Notes: generated from the letters alone by a model not told the origin. Shown: positions 8,811 to 18,082, counted from the stretch's first letter. The stretch: DNA of 64,000 nt from Phormidium tanganyikae FI6-MK23 (GCA_019359175.1 JAHHHU010000009.1:1-64000), one strand, 5' to 3'. Made by a program: numbers and translations.

Positions 8811-10298
8811 CTATCGAACGTGAAAGCTCTGGAGAAACTCGATCGCTTCTGTTTGCGTGGGTGGAACAAAGATGATCGGCTGCGTCAGAAACGCGAATTC
8901 TTCTTCGGATTTGGAATATTTGATCCGGCGCTTGCCGAATTGGGGACTGTCGAAGAGCGCGATCGAGCGATTTGCAGAGCTGAATAACGTCGATCGAGTC
9001 GGAGCTTGGAAAAATCGGATCTTTTGAATTGCGATCGGGATTGCCTGCAAGAGTTTCGCGGTGTCTAATTTCTGAATGGATTGGCTGAGCGTTGTGACTA
9101 GCGTGTGAAAAAGCTGTAAGCCATTTTCAGATCCACTCACCGCTTCGGTTGAAATCGATTGAAGCAGTGCAATTAAGGCTTGCTGGGTCAGTGTCGCATC
9201 CGCAAACGGCAAAATTGCGACAAAGGCTGTCCAAAACAAATCCTCATCTCGATCGAGTTCAAACCTCAAAATCGTTCGTCGTTTGTGAATCTCAATTGTT
9301 GGCGGAACGATCGCGGTTCCTTGTCGCGCTAAATGTTGATAGGCAACCGCTAACGCACAATGAGCATCTGAACTTAAGCGATCGTCGATTACGATTTCTA
9401 CGATCGGCGGCACTTCATGAAAATATTCACTCAGATCCTCACTGAAAAATTGATAAATCTGGCTTTGATCGCCGTTTTGACTGAGATCGATCCAGCGACA
9501 AGTTGCACCAGTGGTTTTAATCCCGAACGGTGAAACGGCATGAAGTTTCGCGCCCGTGAGATTTGAGCCACTGAGATCTGCCCCTGTCCAATCGACGAAA
9601 GCGAGATTCGATCGAGATAAATCTACATGAACCAAGGTCGCGTCTAACAGCGTGGCATGACTCAAATCCGCCCCGGTTAAATTTGCTCCACTTAGTTTTG
9701 CCCCGGTCAGATCCGCCCAGCGCAAATTCGCCCCACTCAAATCGACCCAGCGCAAATTCGCGCCTTGCAAATTCGCGCCTTGCAGATTCGCCCGATTCAA
9801 AGCGACCTGTCTCAGTTCCGCATAACGCAAATCAGCACCCGACAAATCGGTACTGCTGAGGTCGCTACTAGTGAGATTCGCGTGTTGTAGATTTGCAGAA
9901 ACCAGCTTGGCGTGGCGTAAATCGGCGCGACTGAGGTTAGCGCGATTGAGATTGGCGCAGCGGAGTTTCGCATCTCGCAAATCCGCGTAACTGAGATTCG
10001 CTTCCTGTAAATTTGCGGCACTAAAATCAGTGCGGGTCAGTTCTGCTTTGCTAAAGTCGGCGTGCTGGAGGTCTGCATTGCTAAAGTCGGCTAGCGTCAG
10101 ATTTGCCCCATGAAAGCTGGCATTTTGAGAAATCGAGTGGCTAAAATCTGCGCTCGTGAGTTTTGCGGCTTTGAAATTGGCATTGAGAAACGTTGATCGA
10201 CTTAAATTCACCCCTGGAAGACTGACCCCGTTGAGGTTTAGCCCCGAAAATTCTCGGAGATCAGCAGCATACTTTTCGAGCAATTCCTCAGCGTTCAT
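8811..10298 (-). CDS. Pentapeptide-repeat protein
   Basis: The protein has 495 residues. About residues 18-265 are an uninterrupted run of A(D/N)LXX-type pentapeptides (for example SGANLRWADL and LSGANLTGADL), predicted to form a right-handed quadrilateral beta helix. The C-terminal 230 residues are not repetitive. They contain a strand-rich stretch (PPIVEIVIDDRLSSDAH, TIEIHKRRTILRFELD) and a tail near FVPPTQTEAIEFLQSF. No signal peptide is present, so it is probably cytoplasmic. Cyanobacteria have many such proteins, with mostly unknown functions. The gene faces away from tyrA, with about 100 bases between the starts. Confidence 0.85.
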   Translation of the reverse strand: MNAEELLEKYAADLREFSGLNLNGVSLPGVNLSRSTFLNANFKAAKLTSADFSHSISQNASFHGANLTLADFSNADLQHADFSKAELTRTDFSAANLQEANLSYADLRDAKLRCANLNRANLSRADLRHAKLVSANLQHANLTSSDLSSTDLSGADLRYAELRQVALNRANLQGANLQGANLRWVDLSGANLRWADLTGAKLSGANLTGADLSHATLLDATLVHVDLSRSNLAFVDWTGADLSGSNLTGAKLHAVSPFGIKTTGATCRWIDLSQNGDQSQIYQFFSEDLSEYFHEVPPIVEIVIDDRLSSDAHCALAVAYQHLARQGTAIVPPTIEIHKRRTILRFELDRDEDLFWTAFVAILPFADATLTQQALIALLQSISTEAVSGSENGLQLFHTLVTTLSQSIQKLDTAKLLQAIPIAIQKIRFFQAPTRSTLFSSANRSIALFDSPQFGKRRIKYSKSEEEFAFLTQPIIFVPPTQTEAIEFLQSFHVR

Positions 10299-10402
10299 GT
10301 GAGTGTTTCGATCCTTATATGTCCTAGAAATTAGGGTGGATTTAGCGCTAACGTACCCAGTTGTAGATCAGAATTACCCTGTAGGACGTTGGGGAAAGGG
10401 CA

Positions 10403-11239
10403 ATGCAAATTGGAATTGTGGGACTGGGATTGATTGGCGGATCGCTGGGGTTGGATTTGCGATCGCAGGGTCATACGGTTCTGGGAGTCAGCCGGAAATT
10501 CAGAACTTGTGAGGTCGCGGTTGCCCGTGGTGCGGTCGATGCGGCTGAAACCGATTTGTCGCTCCTGGCGGATACGGATGTGATTTTTGTCTGTACCCCG
10601 ATCGTGCATCTTGCTACTACTGTCCAACAGTTGATTCCGTGTATTGCTCCAGACACCGTTTTAACCGATGTTGGCTCAGTTAAAGCATCGATCGTCAAAA
10701 ATATCTCGCCAATGTGGAAAAATTTTGTCGGTGGGCATCCGATGGCGGGGACGGCAGAAAGTGGAATCGAGGCTGCTGTACATGGATTATTTGCCGGAAA
10801 TCCCTATGTGCTAACGCCGACGGAGACTACGCCCCAAAGCGCGATCGAGCGAGTGGAATCGCTGCTGCGTCCGTTGCAGGTGAAATTGTTTCATTGCCAG
10901 CCCGAAGATCACGATCGAGCGGTGGCTTGGATTTCGCATTTGCCTGTGATGGTGAGTGCGAGTCTGATTAGCGCGTGTTTGAGCGAGTCGGATTCGACTG
11001 TGCTAAAGCTTGCTCAAGCGCTGGCGAGTTCTGGATTTCGAGATACGAGCCGAGTCGGGGGCGGCAATCCAGAATTAGGGATGATGATGGCGCAGTACAA
11101 TCAGCCGGAAGTCTTGCGATCGCTGATTGCTTATCGCGAGCAGATCAATCGAATGATTGCGCTAATCGAGCAAGAACGCTGGATGGAACTCGAAGCGGTG
11201 TTGCAGCGGACTCAGGAAGCTCGATCGGCGTTTTTATAA
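10403..11239 (+). CDS. tyrA: Prephenate/arogenate dehydrogenase
   Basis: The 278-residue TyrA protein opens with a Rossmann nucleotide-binding fold: GIVGLGLIGGSLG carries the GxGxxG motif at residues 6-12. The GGHPMAGTAESG block near residue 109 holds the active-site histidine region, and SHLPVMVSASL belongs to the helical dimerisation domain. TyrA makes tyrosine precursors by oxidative decarboxylation of prephenate or arogenate; cyanobacterial enzymes usually prefer arogenate and NADP+ (family knowledge, not seen here). There is no ACT domain, in line with the short cyanobacterial type. The 3' end overlaps the convergent LuxR-type gene by six bases. Confidence 0.93.
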   Translation: MQIGIVGLGLIGGSLGLDLRSQGHTVLGVSRKFRTCEVAVARGAVDAAETDLSLLADTDVIFVCTPIVHLATTVQQLIPCIAPDTVLTDVGSVKASIVKNISPMWKNFVGGHPMAGTAESGIEAAVHGLFAGNPYVLTPTETTPQSAIERVESLLRPLQVKLFHCQPEDHDRAVAWISHLPVMVSASLISACLSESDSTVLKLAQALASSGFRDTSRVGGGNPELGMMMAQYNQPEVLRSLIAYREQINRMIALIEQERWMELEAVLQRTQEARSAFL

Positions 11240-11818
11240 CAAAATCCATCCTTGCTTTGCGCCCAAAATTACCGCTTCAGTTCGACTTGAAACATCGAGC
11301 TTGCTGAAAATCGAACTGATATGAAACTTAACCGTATGCTCAGATAAATTGAGATGTTGCGCGATCGCTTTATTGCCCATGCCTTCCGCCAGCATTCTCA
11401 ACACTTCAATTTCACGCGGCGTTAAAGGAGCGGGTTCAGACGATCGTACCGTTGGCACAAACAAGGATTCAACCCAATCGGGATGCAGCACCGTTAACCC
11501 GGCTAAAGTGGCTTTAATTGCCTCGGTCAGTTGTTCACGAGAAACATCACTGGGCAAAATCGAGCGAATGCCAGACTGAAGAAATTCAGCGATCGTCGAA
11601 CTCTCATCCAGCAGGAGAACGATCGGGATCTCGATTTTGGATAAATCCGTGATCGCATTTTGTTCAAGCAAAATCACCGCTGCATCAGAATCCGCGATCG
11701 CAGAAGAGATCGAAGCAGGACGGATCGCGCTTCCAGCAATCTCGAAGTCAGACGATAAAAGTGCGGTGAGTCCTGCTTGAGTCACGATCGATTGAGCAAT
11801 AATAAACACGCGAATCAT
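11234..11818 (-). CDS. LuxR/NarL-type regulator with degenerate receiver
   Basis: This 194-residue protein has NarL architecture. Residues 1-115 look like a receiver fold, and residues about 130-190 are a clear LuxR helix-turn-helix (LTPREIEVLRMLAEG, LNLSEHTVKFHISSIFSKL). The receiver lacks the usual chemistry. The strand that should end in the phospho-acceptor Asp reads AVILLEQNA, with Glu in its place. The usual acidic pair after strand 1 is replaced by IIAQS, and the conserved Lys near the end is not visible. It may therefore act without phosphorylation. It is the last gene of a three-gene minus-strand operon, overlapping the preceding protease gene by ATGA at 11815-11818. Confidence 0.8.
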   Translation of the reverse strand: MIRVFIIAQSIVTQAGLTALLSSDFEIAGSAIRPASISSAIADSDAAVILLEQNAITDLSKIEIPIVLLLDESSTIAEFLQSGIRSILPSDVSREQLTEAIKATLAGLTVLHPDWVESLFVPTVRSSEPAPLTPREIEVLRMLAEGMGNKAIAQHLNLSEHTVKFHISSIFSKLDVSSRTEAVILGAKQGWILL

Positions 11819-12657
11819 GCGGCTTGTGGTTCAGCGCGGCGGCTTTCTAAGATAACGTTTCGGCTCAGGGGTTGCCCACCTCGCAAAAACTCGATCGTCA
11901 TTCCATCCCCCACATTCGAGTTTTGCAAAATCCAGAATAGTTCATGCTGAGACTGAAACCGTGTACCGCGAACTCCGATCAAAATATCTCCAGGGAGCAG
12001 TCCTGCATTTTGGGCTGAACCATCGGATTCGATCGACGTAATCAGCCATCCATAAACAGGCTTTTGGGCAATGATCACCCGGACGAGATGGAGTTCAACC
12101 CCCAAATAAGGAGCATTTCCCATATTTTTAAGGAATTGCTCTACGGTTTTACTGGGAATTGCCAATCCTTTACCGTTCACAATCATTGTATTGATTCCAA
12201 TCGTTTCACCTTTCACATTCACTAATGCACCGCCCGAATTTCCCGGAGCCAATCGCACATCGGCTTGAATCCAAGAATTTTTCGACTCGATCGTATGAAC
12301 AATTCCTGCTGTCACTGCCCCCACTGTTCCGCCCGGATTCCCGACTGCAAACACTAATTCTCCGACCCGGAGCAGATCCGAATCTCCTACTGTCACCGCA
12401 GGAAGATCATCTGCACCAATTTGCAGAACAGCCAAATCGCGCTGAGGATTTCGAGCCGCGATCGAGGCTGAAAAAGCCCGACCATCTGAAAGCTCAACGA
12501 TCGGATCATTCCCCCGTACGACATGATCATTTGTCACGATCAATCCATTCGATCGCCAAATCACTCCTGATCCAATTCCACGTCTTCCGATTCGCACTTG
12601 CACCGTCGATCTCCGAATCGGTTCAACCATCGCAGCAAAGCTTTCTGTGAGCGACAT
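11815..12657 (-). CDS. HtrA/Deg-like trypsin-fold serine protease with PDZ domain
   Basis: The 280-residue protein has a trypsin-like fold with the catalytic triad visible as H45 (VTNDHVV), D74 (PQRDLAVL) and S141 (APGNSGGAL). A C-terminal PDZ domain of about 75 residues follows (GLLPGDILIGVRGTRF). The length suits a minimal one-PDZ Deg protease. There is no signal peptide, so unlike DegP/HhoA it is predicted to be cytoplasmic, or else membrane-associated through partners. It starts inside the stop of the upstream protease gene (TAATG, 12655-12659) and overlaps the LuxR gene downstream, so the three are probably co-translated. Confidence 0.85.
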   Translation of the reverse strand: MSLTESFAAMVEPIRRSTVQVRIGRRGIGSGVIWRSNGLIVTNDHVVRGNDPIVELSDGRAFSASIAARNPQRDLAVLQIGADDLPAVTVGDSDLLRVGELVFAVGNPGGTVGAVTAGIVHTIESKNSWIQADVRLAPGNSGGALVNVKGETIGINTMIVNGKGLAIPSKTVEQFLKNMGNAPYLGVELHLVRVIIAQKPVYGWLITSIESDGSAQNAGLLPGDILIGVRGTRFQSQHELFWILQNSNVGDGMTIEFLRGGQPLSRNVILESRRAEPQAA

Positions 12658-13598
12658 TAGCCATTCCTCCCTGGTCTTTCTCCAACGGTGATCGTTTGTT
12701 CTGTCAGCACTCCACCGCGCACAATCTTTGCGGTTAGCGATTGCCCTACTTGTTCAGCACTCAGAATGGCGTGGACATCTGTGACATCTTCGATCGCGCT
12801 TTCATTCAACGCCACCAAAATATCTCCCAGTAGCACACCCGCCTCATCCGCAGGTGCACCCGGTTCAACACTGACGATGATCACCCCGCCCGGACTCGAC
12901 AAATTCAGCGATCGACAAAAGGTATCCGGCAAGCGAACCGCCTGCATTCCTAAGCCGAGATAGCCCCGCGCGATGCGTCCAGTCTGAAGCAACTGATCCA
13001 AAACCCGATCGACCAGTGCCACCGGAATCGTCAGTGGTAAATGTCGCGCACCCGCCGTATTAATGCCAAGCACCTGTCCTTCAGGATTGATCAATGCACC
13101 CCCCGAAAATCCTGGATACATCATGAGTGCAGGTTGGATCAATTGCGCCGTGCCCCGCGCTTTTTCTTTTCTGCCATGTCGATGAGGGTGATGCCAGCCT
13201 TCACTCATGGAACTGATAATCCCCATGCTGGCACTGGTCGAACCTTCTGCGCTTCTGGACACTGCAAGAACAATTTGACCGACTTTGGTTTGTGTCGAAT
13301 TGGCAATCTCAGCAGTAGGCAAATCAGGGGTTTCGAGTCGAAGAACGGCTAAATCCAGCGTAGAATCGCGACCTGCTATCGTGGCTGTAATCGATCGTCC
13401 ATCGGGCAAGATCACGCTGATTTCTTCGTCTTGTTGAATCGTGTGATCAGCGGTGAGAATCAAGTTTTTGCGCCAGTGAACCCCACTAGAGGTGCGTCTT
13501 CGGCGGGCATTAACGGCAACGATCGAGGATGCGGCTTTCTCAACCGCATCCGATAATTGATTCGAGAACGCCAGCACTGTCAAATTTGAATCTGTCAT
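12657..13598 (-). CDS. HtrA/Deg-like serine protease, first gene of the operon
   Basis: From the internal start MTDSNLTVLAF the protein has 313 residues. The triad is H52 (LTADHTI), D82 (STLDLAVL) and S165 (PGFSGGAL). A PDZ domain occupies about residues 228-310 (GVLLGDILVALNESAI). Between the Asp and Ser regions there is a His/Arg-rich insert (WHHPHRHGRKEK, residues 135-146) not found in its neighbour. No export signal is seen. The longer frame back to 13658 adds a low-complexity, unlikely N terminus, so 13598 was chosen. The pair of related proteases suggests a local duplication followed by divergence, with the LuxR-type gene as their likely dedicated regulator (inference). Confidence 0.83.
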   Translation of the reverse strand: MTDSNLTVLAFSNQLSDAVEKAASSIVAVNARRRRTSSGVHWRKNLILTADHTIQQDEEISVILPDGRSITATIAGRDSTLDLAVLRLETPDLPTAEIANSTQTKVGQIVLAVSRSAEGSTSASMGIISSMSEGWHHPHRHGRKEKARGTAQLIQPALMMYPGFSGGALINPEGQVLGINTAGARHLPLTIPVALVDRVLDQLLQTGRIARGYLGLGMQAVRLPDTFCRSLNLSSPGGVIIVSVEPGAPADEAGVLLGDILVALNESAIEDVTDVHAILSAEQVGQSLTAKIVRGGVLTEQTITVGERPGRNG

Positions 13599-13879
13599 AG
13601 CGTGTAAGGTATACGATTTCCTGTTTCCAGAATGCCGTGACCCACTCATCCGCAGCATCGGAGAATCGGGTAGAACTTAACCTAGCAAATTGTCTGGGTC
13701 TGCTCTGTAAACCCTCCTATAGATTGGTGTTAAATCCCCACACGACAGAGAACATAATCCAATGGCTTAAGGAATGTTGTCTCAGCGAATCCTTTTAGTC
13801 ACAGGTAGAGCAATTTTATCGATCGCACCTTTTGACGATGCCTGTAGAAACGCCTTAACGCTAAATTCTGAGCTAGACT

Positions 13880-14980
13880 ATGTACTTTCAAACGCTGCTA
13901 AAACCGGACGGTCGCAAACTCACGCTTTATAGTCGAAGCGCGATCGCAGATAATATCATTGCTCCCAGTCCTAGCCCTGATCCGATTCAGGCAAATCCTC
14001 ATCTGCGGTGGCATCCGTTGCGCGGCGAATGGGTGTGCTATGCCAGTCATCGACAAGGGCGAACCTTTATGCCGCCCCCACAATACAATCCGTTAGCACC
14101 CACACACGATCCCGAATTTCCGACCGAACTCCCACAAGGCAACTATGATGTTGCGGTGTTCGAGAATCGGTTTCCATCGATGTTAGTGACTGCACAGGCT
14201 GCACCGCACGGGATTGTAGAGACACTGCCTGCAAACGGCGCGTGTGAAGTCGTTGTCTTTGATCAAAATCCACAATCGTCTCTCGCATCCCTCGAACTCG
14301 ATCATTTAGAACTATTGATTCAAGTGTGGGGCGATCGTACTCGTGCGTTAGGCGAAGCTCCTCAGATCCAATATGTTCTGCCGTTTGAAAATAAAGGCGT
14401 AGAAGTTGGGGTAACGCTGCATCACCCACACGGGCAAATCTATGCTTATCCGTTTGTTCCCCCTGTTCCAGCACGCATGGCAGAACAGCAGCAAATTTAC
14501 TATCAGCAACATCAGCGCGGACTGTTACAGGATTTGATTCAGCAAGAAATTGCAGCGGATCAGCGGATTTTGTATCGAGATGAAACTGCGATCGCATTCG
14601 TTCCAGTCTGTGCCCGCTATCCTTACGAAGTCTGGGTTGCTCCGATTGATCCGGTTGCAACTTTCGTTGATCTCACGCCCGCCCAGCGTCAAGGACTCGC
14701 CAAAGCACTCAAAACCGTCACGCTGAAATTTGATGGATTGTGGCAGCGATCGTTTCCGTATCTGATGGCATGGTATCAAGCCCCGATCGACGGACAAGCT
14801 CATCCAGAATGGCACTTACACGCAGAATTCTATCCGCCCTATCGTACCGCCGATCGACTCAAGTATTTAGCGGGCACAGAACTCGCAGCAGGAATGTTTG
14901 CGAATGATGCACTACCTGAAGAAAAAGCAAAAGAACTACAAGCTGTGACTGTCCACCTCGAAGACAAGGTAACAGTTTAG
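13880..14980 (+). CDS. galT: Galactose-1-phosphate uridylyltransferase
   Basis: The 366-residue protein carries the GalT active-site block HHPHGQIYAYPF near residue 180, where the second His of HPH forms the covalent uridylyl intermediate. The HPEWHLHAEFYPP block near residue 310 belongs to the C-terminal HIT-like half. GalT swaps UMP between UDP-glucose and galactose-1-phosphate in the Leloir pathway. It is the first gene of a plus-strand cluster galT, M24-like, galK with gaps of 19 and 2 bases. The 280-base gap before it is shared with the divergent protease operon and should contain both promoters, though no clear sites were identified. Confidence 0.95.
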   Translation: MYFQTLLKPDGRKLTLYSRSAIADNIIAPSPSPDPIQANPHLRWHPLRGEWVCYASHRQGRTFMPPPQYNPLAPTHDPEFPTELPQGNYDVAVFENRFPSMLVTAQAAPHGIVETLPANGACEVVVFDQNPQSSLASLELDHLELLIQVWGDRTRALGEAPQIQYVLPFENKGVEVGVTLHHPHGQIYAYPFVPPVPARMAEQQQIYYQQHQRGLLQDLIQQEIAADQRILYRDETAIAFVPVCARYPYEVWVAPIDPVATFVDLTPAQRQGLAKALKTVTLKFDGLWQRSFPYLMAWYQAPIDGQAHPEWHLHAEFYPPYRTADRLKYLAGTELAAGMFANDALPEEKAKELQAVTVHLEDKVTV

Positions 14981-14999
14981 GAATCAGGAGAAAGGATCA

Positions 15000-16133
15000 A
15001 TGCAGACTCAACGACAACCCTCAGCACCGAGCAGCAATCGCAGTGCTGAAATTGCTCAAAAACTAGCCTGGATGCGCGATGCTCTGCGTGAAACTGATGC
15101 AGTGGGTTTACGGTTGCGCGGGATTGATTGGTTTGCGTGGGCAACTGCAGGCGGATCAAACGTAGTGCTACTCGCCGCAGAAACAGGAGTCGCTGAAGTG
15201 TTCGTCACCCTCAATGGCGCGTGGATTCTAACCGATGAAATCGAAGCACAGCGGCTTCAGGATGAAGAAGTCCCCGCCGAATCTGACTATCAATGGGCAA
15301 TCAATCCCTGGGCGAAAAGTGACGATCGAGAATCTTTTGTGCGCGAAGCCACTCAAGGCAAACGGGTGATCAGTGATCTACCTGTTGTGGCAGAAGCATC
15401 GCTTCCTCAGAGTTTGATCGAACGTAAACGAGTTCTATTACCGATTGAAATCGATCGCTATCGCCAAGTTGGAAAACTTGCTAGTGAAGCGATGACCGAA
15501 GTTCTCACGCAAGCCTCTCCTGATTGGACAGAAGTTCAACTCGCGGGAGCAGGAGCGGCGGCACTCTGGACTCGTGGACTTCATCCCGCTTTAACTTTAG
15601 CTGCTGGAGAACAACGCTTACCCAGGTATCGCCACACGCTCCCGAAGCAGGAAAAGATCGGACGTGCTGCGATGTTGGTTTTTTGCGCCCGTGGATTTGG
15701 TTTATACGCCAATCTCACCCGCTTTGTTTACTTCGATCGACTTTCAGCATCAGAAGTCGATGGACATCGCCAAATCCGCGAAATTGAAGCGACTGCATTA
15801 GATCAATGTCGAGTAGGAACGCCACTGAATCAGATTTACCGCGTCTTACAGCTAGCTTACGAACATCACCGCTATTCCAAAGCAATCTTAGAACATCACC
15901 AAGGCGGAACGACGGGCTATCTATCGCGTGAAGTTGTTGCTACTCCTGAAACACTCGATCGCTTATCCGCAAATATAACAATGGCGTGGAATCCCAGCCT
16001 TCCCGGAGCCAAAATCGAAGATACCTTCTTGCTCCACGAAGATAACCGCCTCGAAAATCTCACGCTTGATCCCCGTTGGCAAAACATCGAAATCAACGGC
16101 AGACAGCGCCCGCTCCCTTTAGAAATAATCTAA
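15000..16133 (+). CDS. M24-fold (aminopeptidase P-like) protein lacking key metal ligands
   Basis: The 377-residue protein has the pita-bread M24 fold in its second half. Expected ligands are two Asp, one His and two Glu. Here the first Asp position reads LVFCARGFGLYANLTR, where family members have a DxGxxxxGYxxDxTR-like pattern, so both Asp are replaced (C and N). The His region (HHQGGTTGYLSRE) and one Glu (GAKIEDTFLL) remain. It is probably not a normal metallopeptidase. Good ribosome-binding bases (AGGAG, AAAGGA) precede the ATG. Its position between galT and galK suggests a role in galactose metabolism or in a conserved sugar operon; that is an inference. Confidence 0.75.
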   Translation: MQTQRQPSAPSSNRSAEIAQKLAWMRDALRETDAVGLRLRGIDWFAWATAGGSNVVLLAAETGVAEVFVTLNGAWILTDEIEAQRLQDEEVPAESDYQWAINPWAKSDDRESFVREATQGKRVISDLPVVAEASLPQSLIERKRVLLPIEIDRYRQVGKLASEAMTEVLTQASPDWTEVQLAGAGAAALWTRGLHPALTLAAGEQRLPRYRHTLPKQEKIGRAAMLVFCARGFGLYANLTRFVYFDRLSASEVDGHRQIREIEATALDQCRVGTPLNQIYRVLQLAYEHHRYSKAILEHHQGGTTGYLSREVVATPETLDRLSANITMAWNPSLPGAKIEDTFLLHEDNRLENLTLDPRWQNIEINGRQRPLPLEII

Positions 16134-16135
16134 CG

Positions 16136-17212
16136 ATGTCTACAGTAACCTTTGAACAGATTTTTAATGCTTCGCCTGATGTTCAAGCGAGTGCTCCCGG
16201 ACGAGTAAATTTGCTCGGTGAACACACAGATTACAACGATGGTTTTGTGCTACCGACAGCTATTCCGCAGCAAACCACTGTTTATCTTGGATCTAGCCCG
16301 AATCCTCAACATCACATCTATTCACAAGAACTATCCGAGCAAGTAAGTTTATCGGCTAACGATCCAATTCCGCAAGGGTTTAGCAGCTATGTCATCGGCT
16401 GTATTCGCACCCTTGAGAAACAAGGATTTAGCATTCCTCCGCTGAATGTATTCGTAACTTCTTCAGTTCCAATTGGCTCTGGTTTATCCAGTAGTGCCGC
16501 ATTAGAAGTCGCAATGTTACGCGCTTTACGATCGCGCTTTAATCTCAATATTGATGATGTCCAAATCGCCCAATTCGGACAGTATGCAGAGCAAAACTTT
16601 GCTCAGGTGCAGTGCGGCATTATGGATCAGATGGCATCGAGTTTAGCTGATTCTGAGCATCTTTTGTTTCTCGATACTCGCACCCTCGATCGCGAACTTC
16701 TACCTTTTCCAACAGGAACTAAGTTTCTAGTAATTGATAGCGGCATTCCCCGCACTCTAGCAGGCAGTGGATATAATCAACGACGGGCAGAATGCGAAGA
16801 AGCAGCAAAACTGCTCAGTGTTTCAGCCCTGCGCGATGTCGAGGACGTGAGCGCGATCGCGTCGTTACCTAGGCCGCTCAAAGAACGAGCGCGTCATGTG
16901 ATCACGGAAAACAATCGAGTTTTGGAAGCGCGGCAAGGAGTCTCTGCGGAGCGATTCGGACAATTGATGAATGCGTCTCATGCAAGTTTGCGCGATGATT
17001 ATGCGGTATCGATTGAGGGATTAGATACGCTCGTCGCACTGTTGCAAGAGACTCCGGGAATATTCGGGGCGCGGTTAACGGGCGCAGGATTTGGGGGCGC
17101 TTGTGTGGCATTGGTTGATTCTAATGCTCAAATTAAAACTGCTATCGCTGATGTACTAACCCGCTATCAGAAAGCCGGATATCAAGGAAAAATTTTAGTC
17201 GATCGAGCTTAA
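16136..17212 (+). CDS. galK: Galactokinase
   Basis: The 358-residue GHMP kinase shows all three signatures. These are the galactokinase motif GRVNLLGEHTDYNDGFVLP near residue 22, the ATP-binding PIGSGLSSSAA near residue 112, and the C-terminal TGAGFGGACVAL. It phosphorylates galactose at C1 using ATP. The start MSTVTFEQIF at 16136 lies two bases after the M24 gene stop, which fits translational coupling; a longer frame from 16076 overlaps the previous gene and is not needed. No galE is present in the window. Confidence 0.95.
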   Translation: MSTVTFEQIFNASPDVQASAPGRVNLLGEHTDYNDGFVLPTAIPQQTTVYLGSSPNPQHHIYSQELSEQVSLSANDPIPQGFSSYVIGCIRTLEKQGFSIPPLNVFVTSSVPIGSGLSSSAALEVAMLRALRSRFNLNIDDVQIAQFGQYAEQNFAQVQCGIMDQMASSLADSEHLLFLDTRTLDRELLPFPTGTKFLVIDSGIPRTLAGSGYNQRRAECEEAAKLLSVSALRDVEDVSAIASLPRPLKERARHVITENNRVLEARQGVSAERFGQLMNASHASLRDDYAVSIEGLDTLVALLQETPGIFGARLTGAGFGGACVALVDSNAQIKTAIADVLTRYQKAGYQGKILVDRA

Positions 17213-17270
17213 CCACTCCTACTTTTGAGATAGATAAAAGCCGATCCTGGTGGTAGACAAGCCAATAAGT

Positions 17271-17864
17271 TCACGATGAAGAACGATCGAGCGGAGAACG
17301 ATTCTGAACTACAGCAATCAAGGTTTTTTCGATGCGAGTTTGGCGAGTCTCAGGACGCTTGGCGCTGTCAATCCAATAAAGAATTACTTTTTTTGTCGAA
17401 TTGCTAAACGACTCAAAATTTTGTTGAGCGATCGCATTTCTTCCCAATGCTTCAGCCAAATCGGGCGGGATGATTAAGGCTTCGATCGCATCTAGTAAAG
17501 TCCAAGATCCATCCAATTTTGCAGCTTCGATTTTCTTGATCCCCGCCTCAGTCATCAAGCCTTGCTCGAACAGTTCCTCAAGATATTGCTTATTGAGTTT
17601 TGACCAAACACTTTGCGGTTTGCGAGGCGTAAAAATCTGCATATATCGATCGATAACGATCGATTTCACTTTGCTATCAATCCAGCCAAAGCAGAGCGCT
17701 TCTTTCACCGCTTCACTGTAAGAAACGCTCAACTTTCCGCTTTTGACTTTGTAGTAGATTAGCCAAATTCCGATCGCGCTTTGATGATTTTGTTCGAGCC
17801 ACCTTCGCCACGTCGCTCTATCGATCGCTTCCGTTTTGTCTAACTGATCTTCAAATTTTGCCAC
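17271..17864 (-). CDS. YdeI/OmpD-associated family protein
   Basis: The 197-residue protein matches the YdeI-type family. The N-terminal WRRWLEQNHQSAIGIWLIYYK and the central EALCFGWIDSKVK and YMQIFTPRKPQSVWSKLN blocks are characteristic. These proteins are small, soluble and often labelled 'bacteriocin protection', but their biochemical role is not established. It converges with galK, about 60 bases apart. The C terminus (RIEKTLIAVVQNRSP) is short and polar. Confidence 0.8.
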   Translation of the reverse strand: MAKFEDQLDKTEAIDRATWRRWLEQNHQSAIGIWLIYYKVKSGKLSVSYSEAVKEALCFGWIDSKVKSIVIDRYMQIFTPRKPQSVWSKLNKQYLEELFEQGLMTEAGIKKIEAAKLDGSWTLLDAIEALIIPPDLAEALGRNAIAQQNFESFSNSTKKVILYWIDSAKRPETRQTRIEKTLIAVVQNRSPLDRSSS

Positions 17865-18040
17865 GTTTTTTACCAGAAATAAATTAACAATTCCTTCATG
17901 CTTCAGCCTGAATCGCCCGTATTTTCAAGGTATGATGTGTGGAAATTATTGAGATTTTAAAAACGAAATCCCAATAGTACTGAAAAAAACGCGCCTGAAC
18001 TCAGAAAAACCACGGAGATTTTCAGGATTATGGGCGAAAT

Positions 18041-18082
18041 GTAGCGCAGTGTACAAAAACCATTTGATGACTCAGTTTTAGT
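18041..18082 (+). promoter_or_regulatory. NtcA box and -10 element of ntcA (autoregulatory promoter)
   Basis: GTAGCGCAGTGTAC is a perfect GTA-N8-TAC NtcA site (18041-18054). A TTTAGT-like -10 element lies at 18077-18082, 22 bases after the box. That is the spacing of class II NtcA-activated cyanobacterial promoters. It is about 120 bases upstream of the ntcA ATG. The 308-base gap before ntcA holds nothing else recognised. Confidence 0.75.

Noticed and set aside
9600-10200. Repetitive DNA in the pentapeptide gene
   Set aside because: The periodicity follows the pentapeptide codons and is explained by the protein fold.
14067-14660. A 197-codon minus-strand frame inside galT
   Set aside because: It is fully antisense to a well-supported gene and has no recognisable domains.
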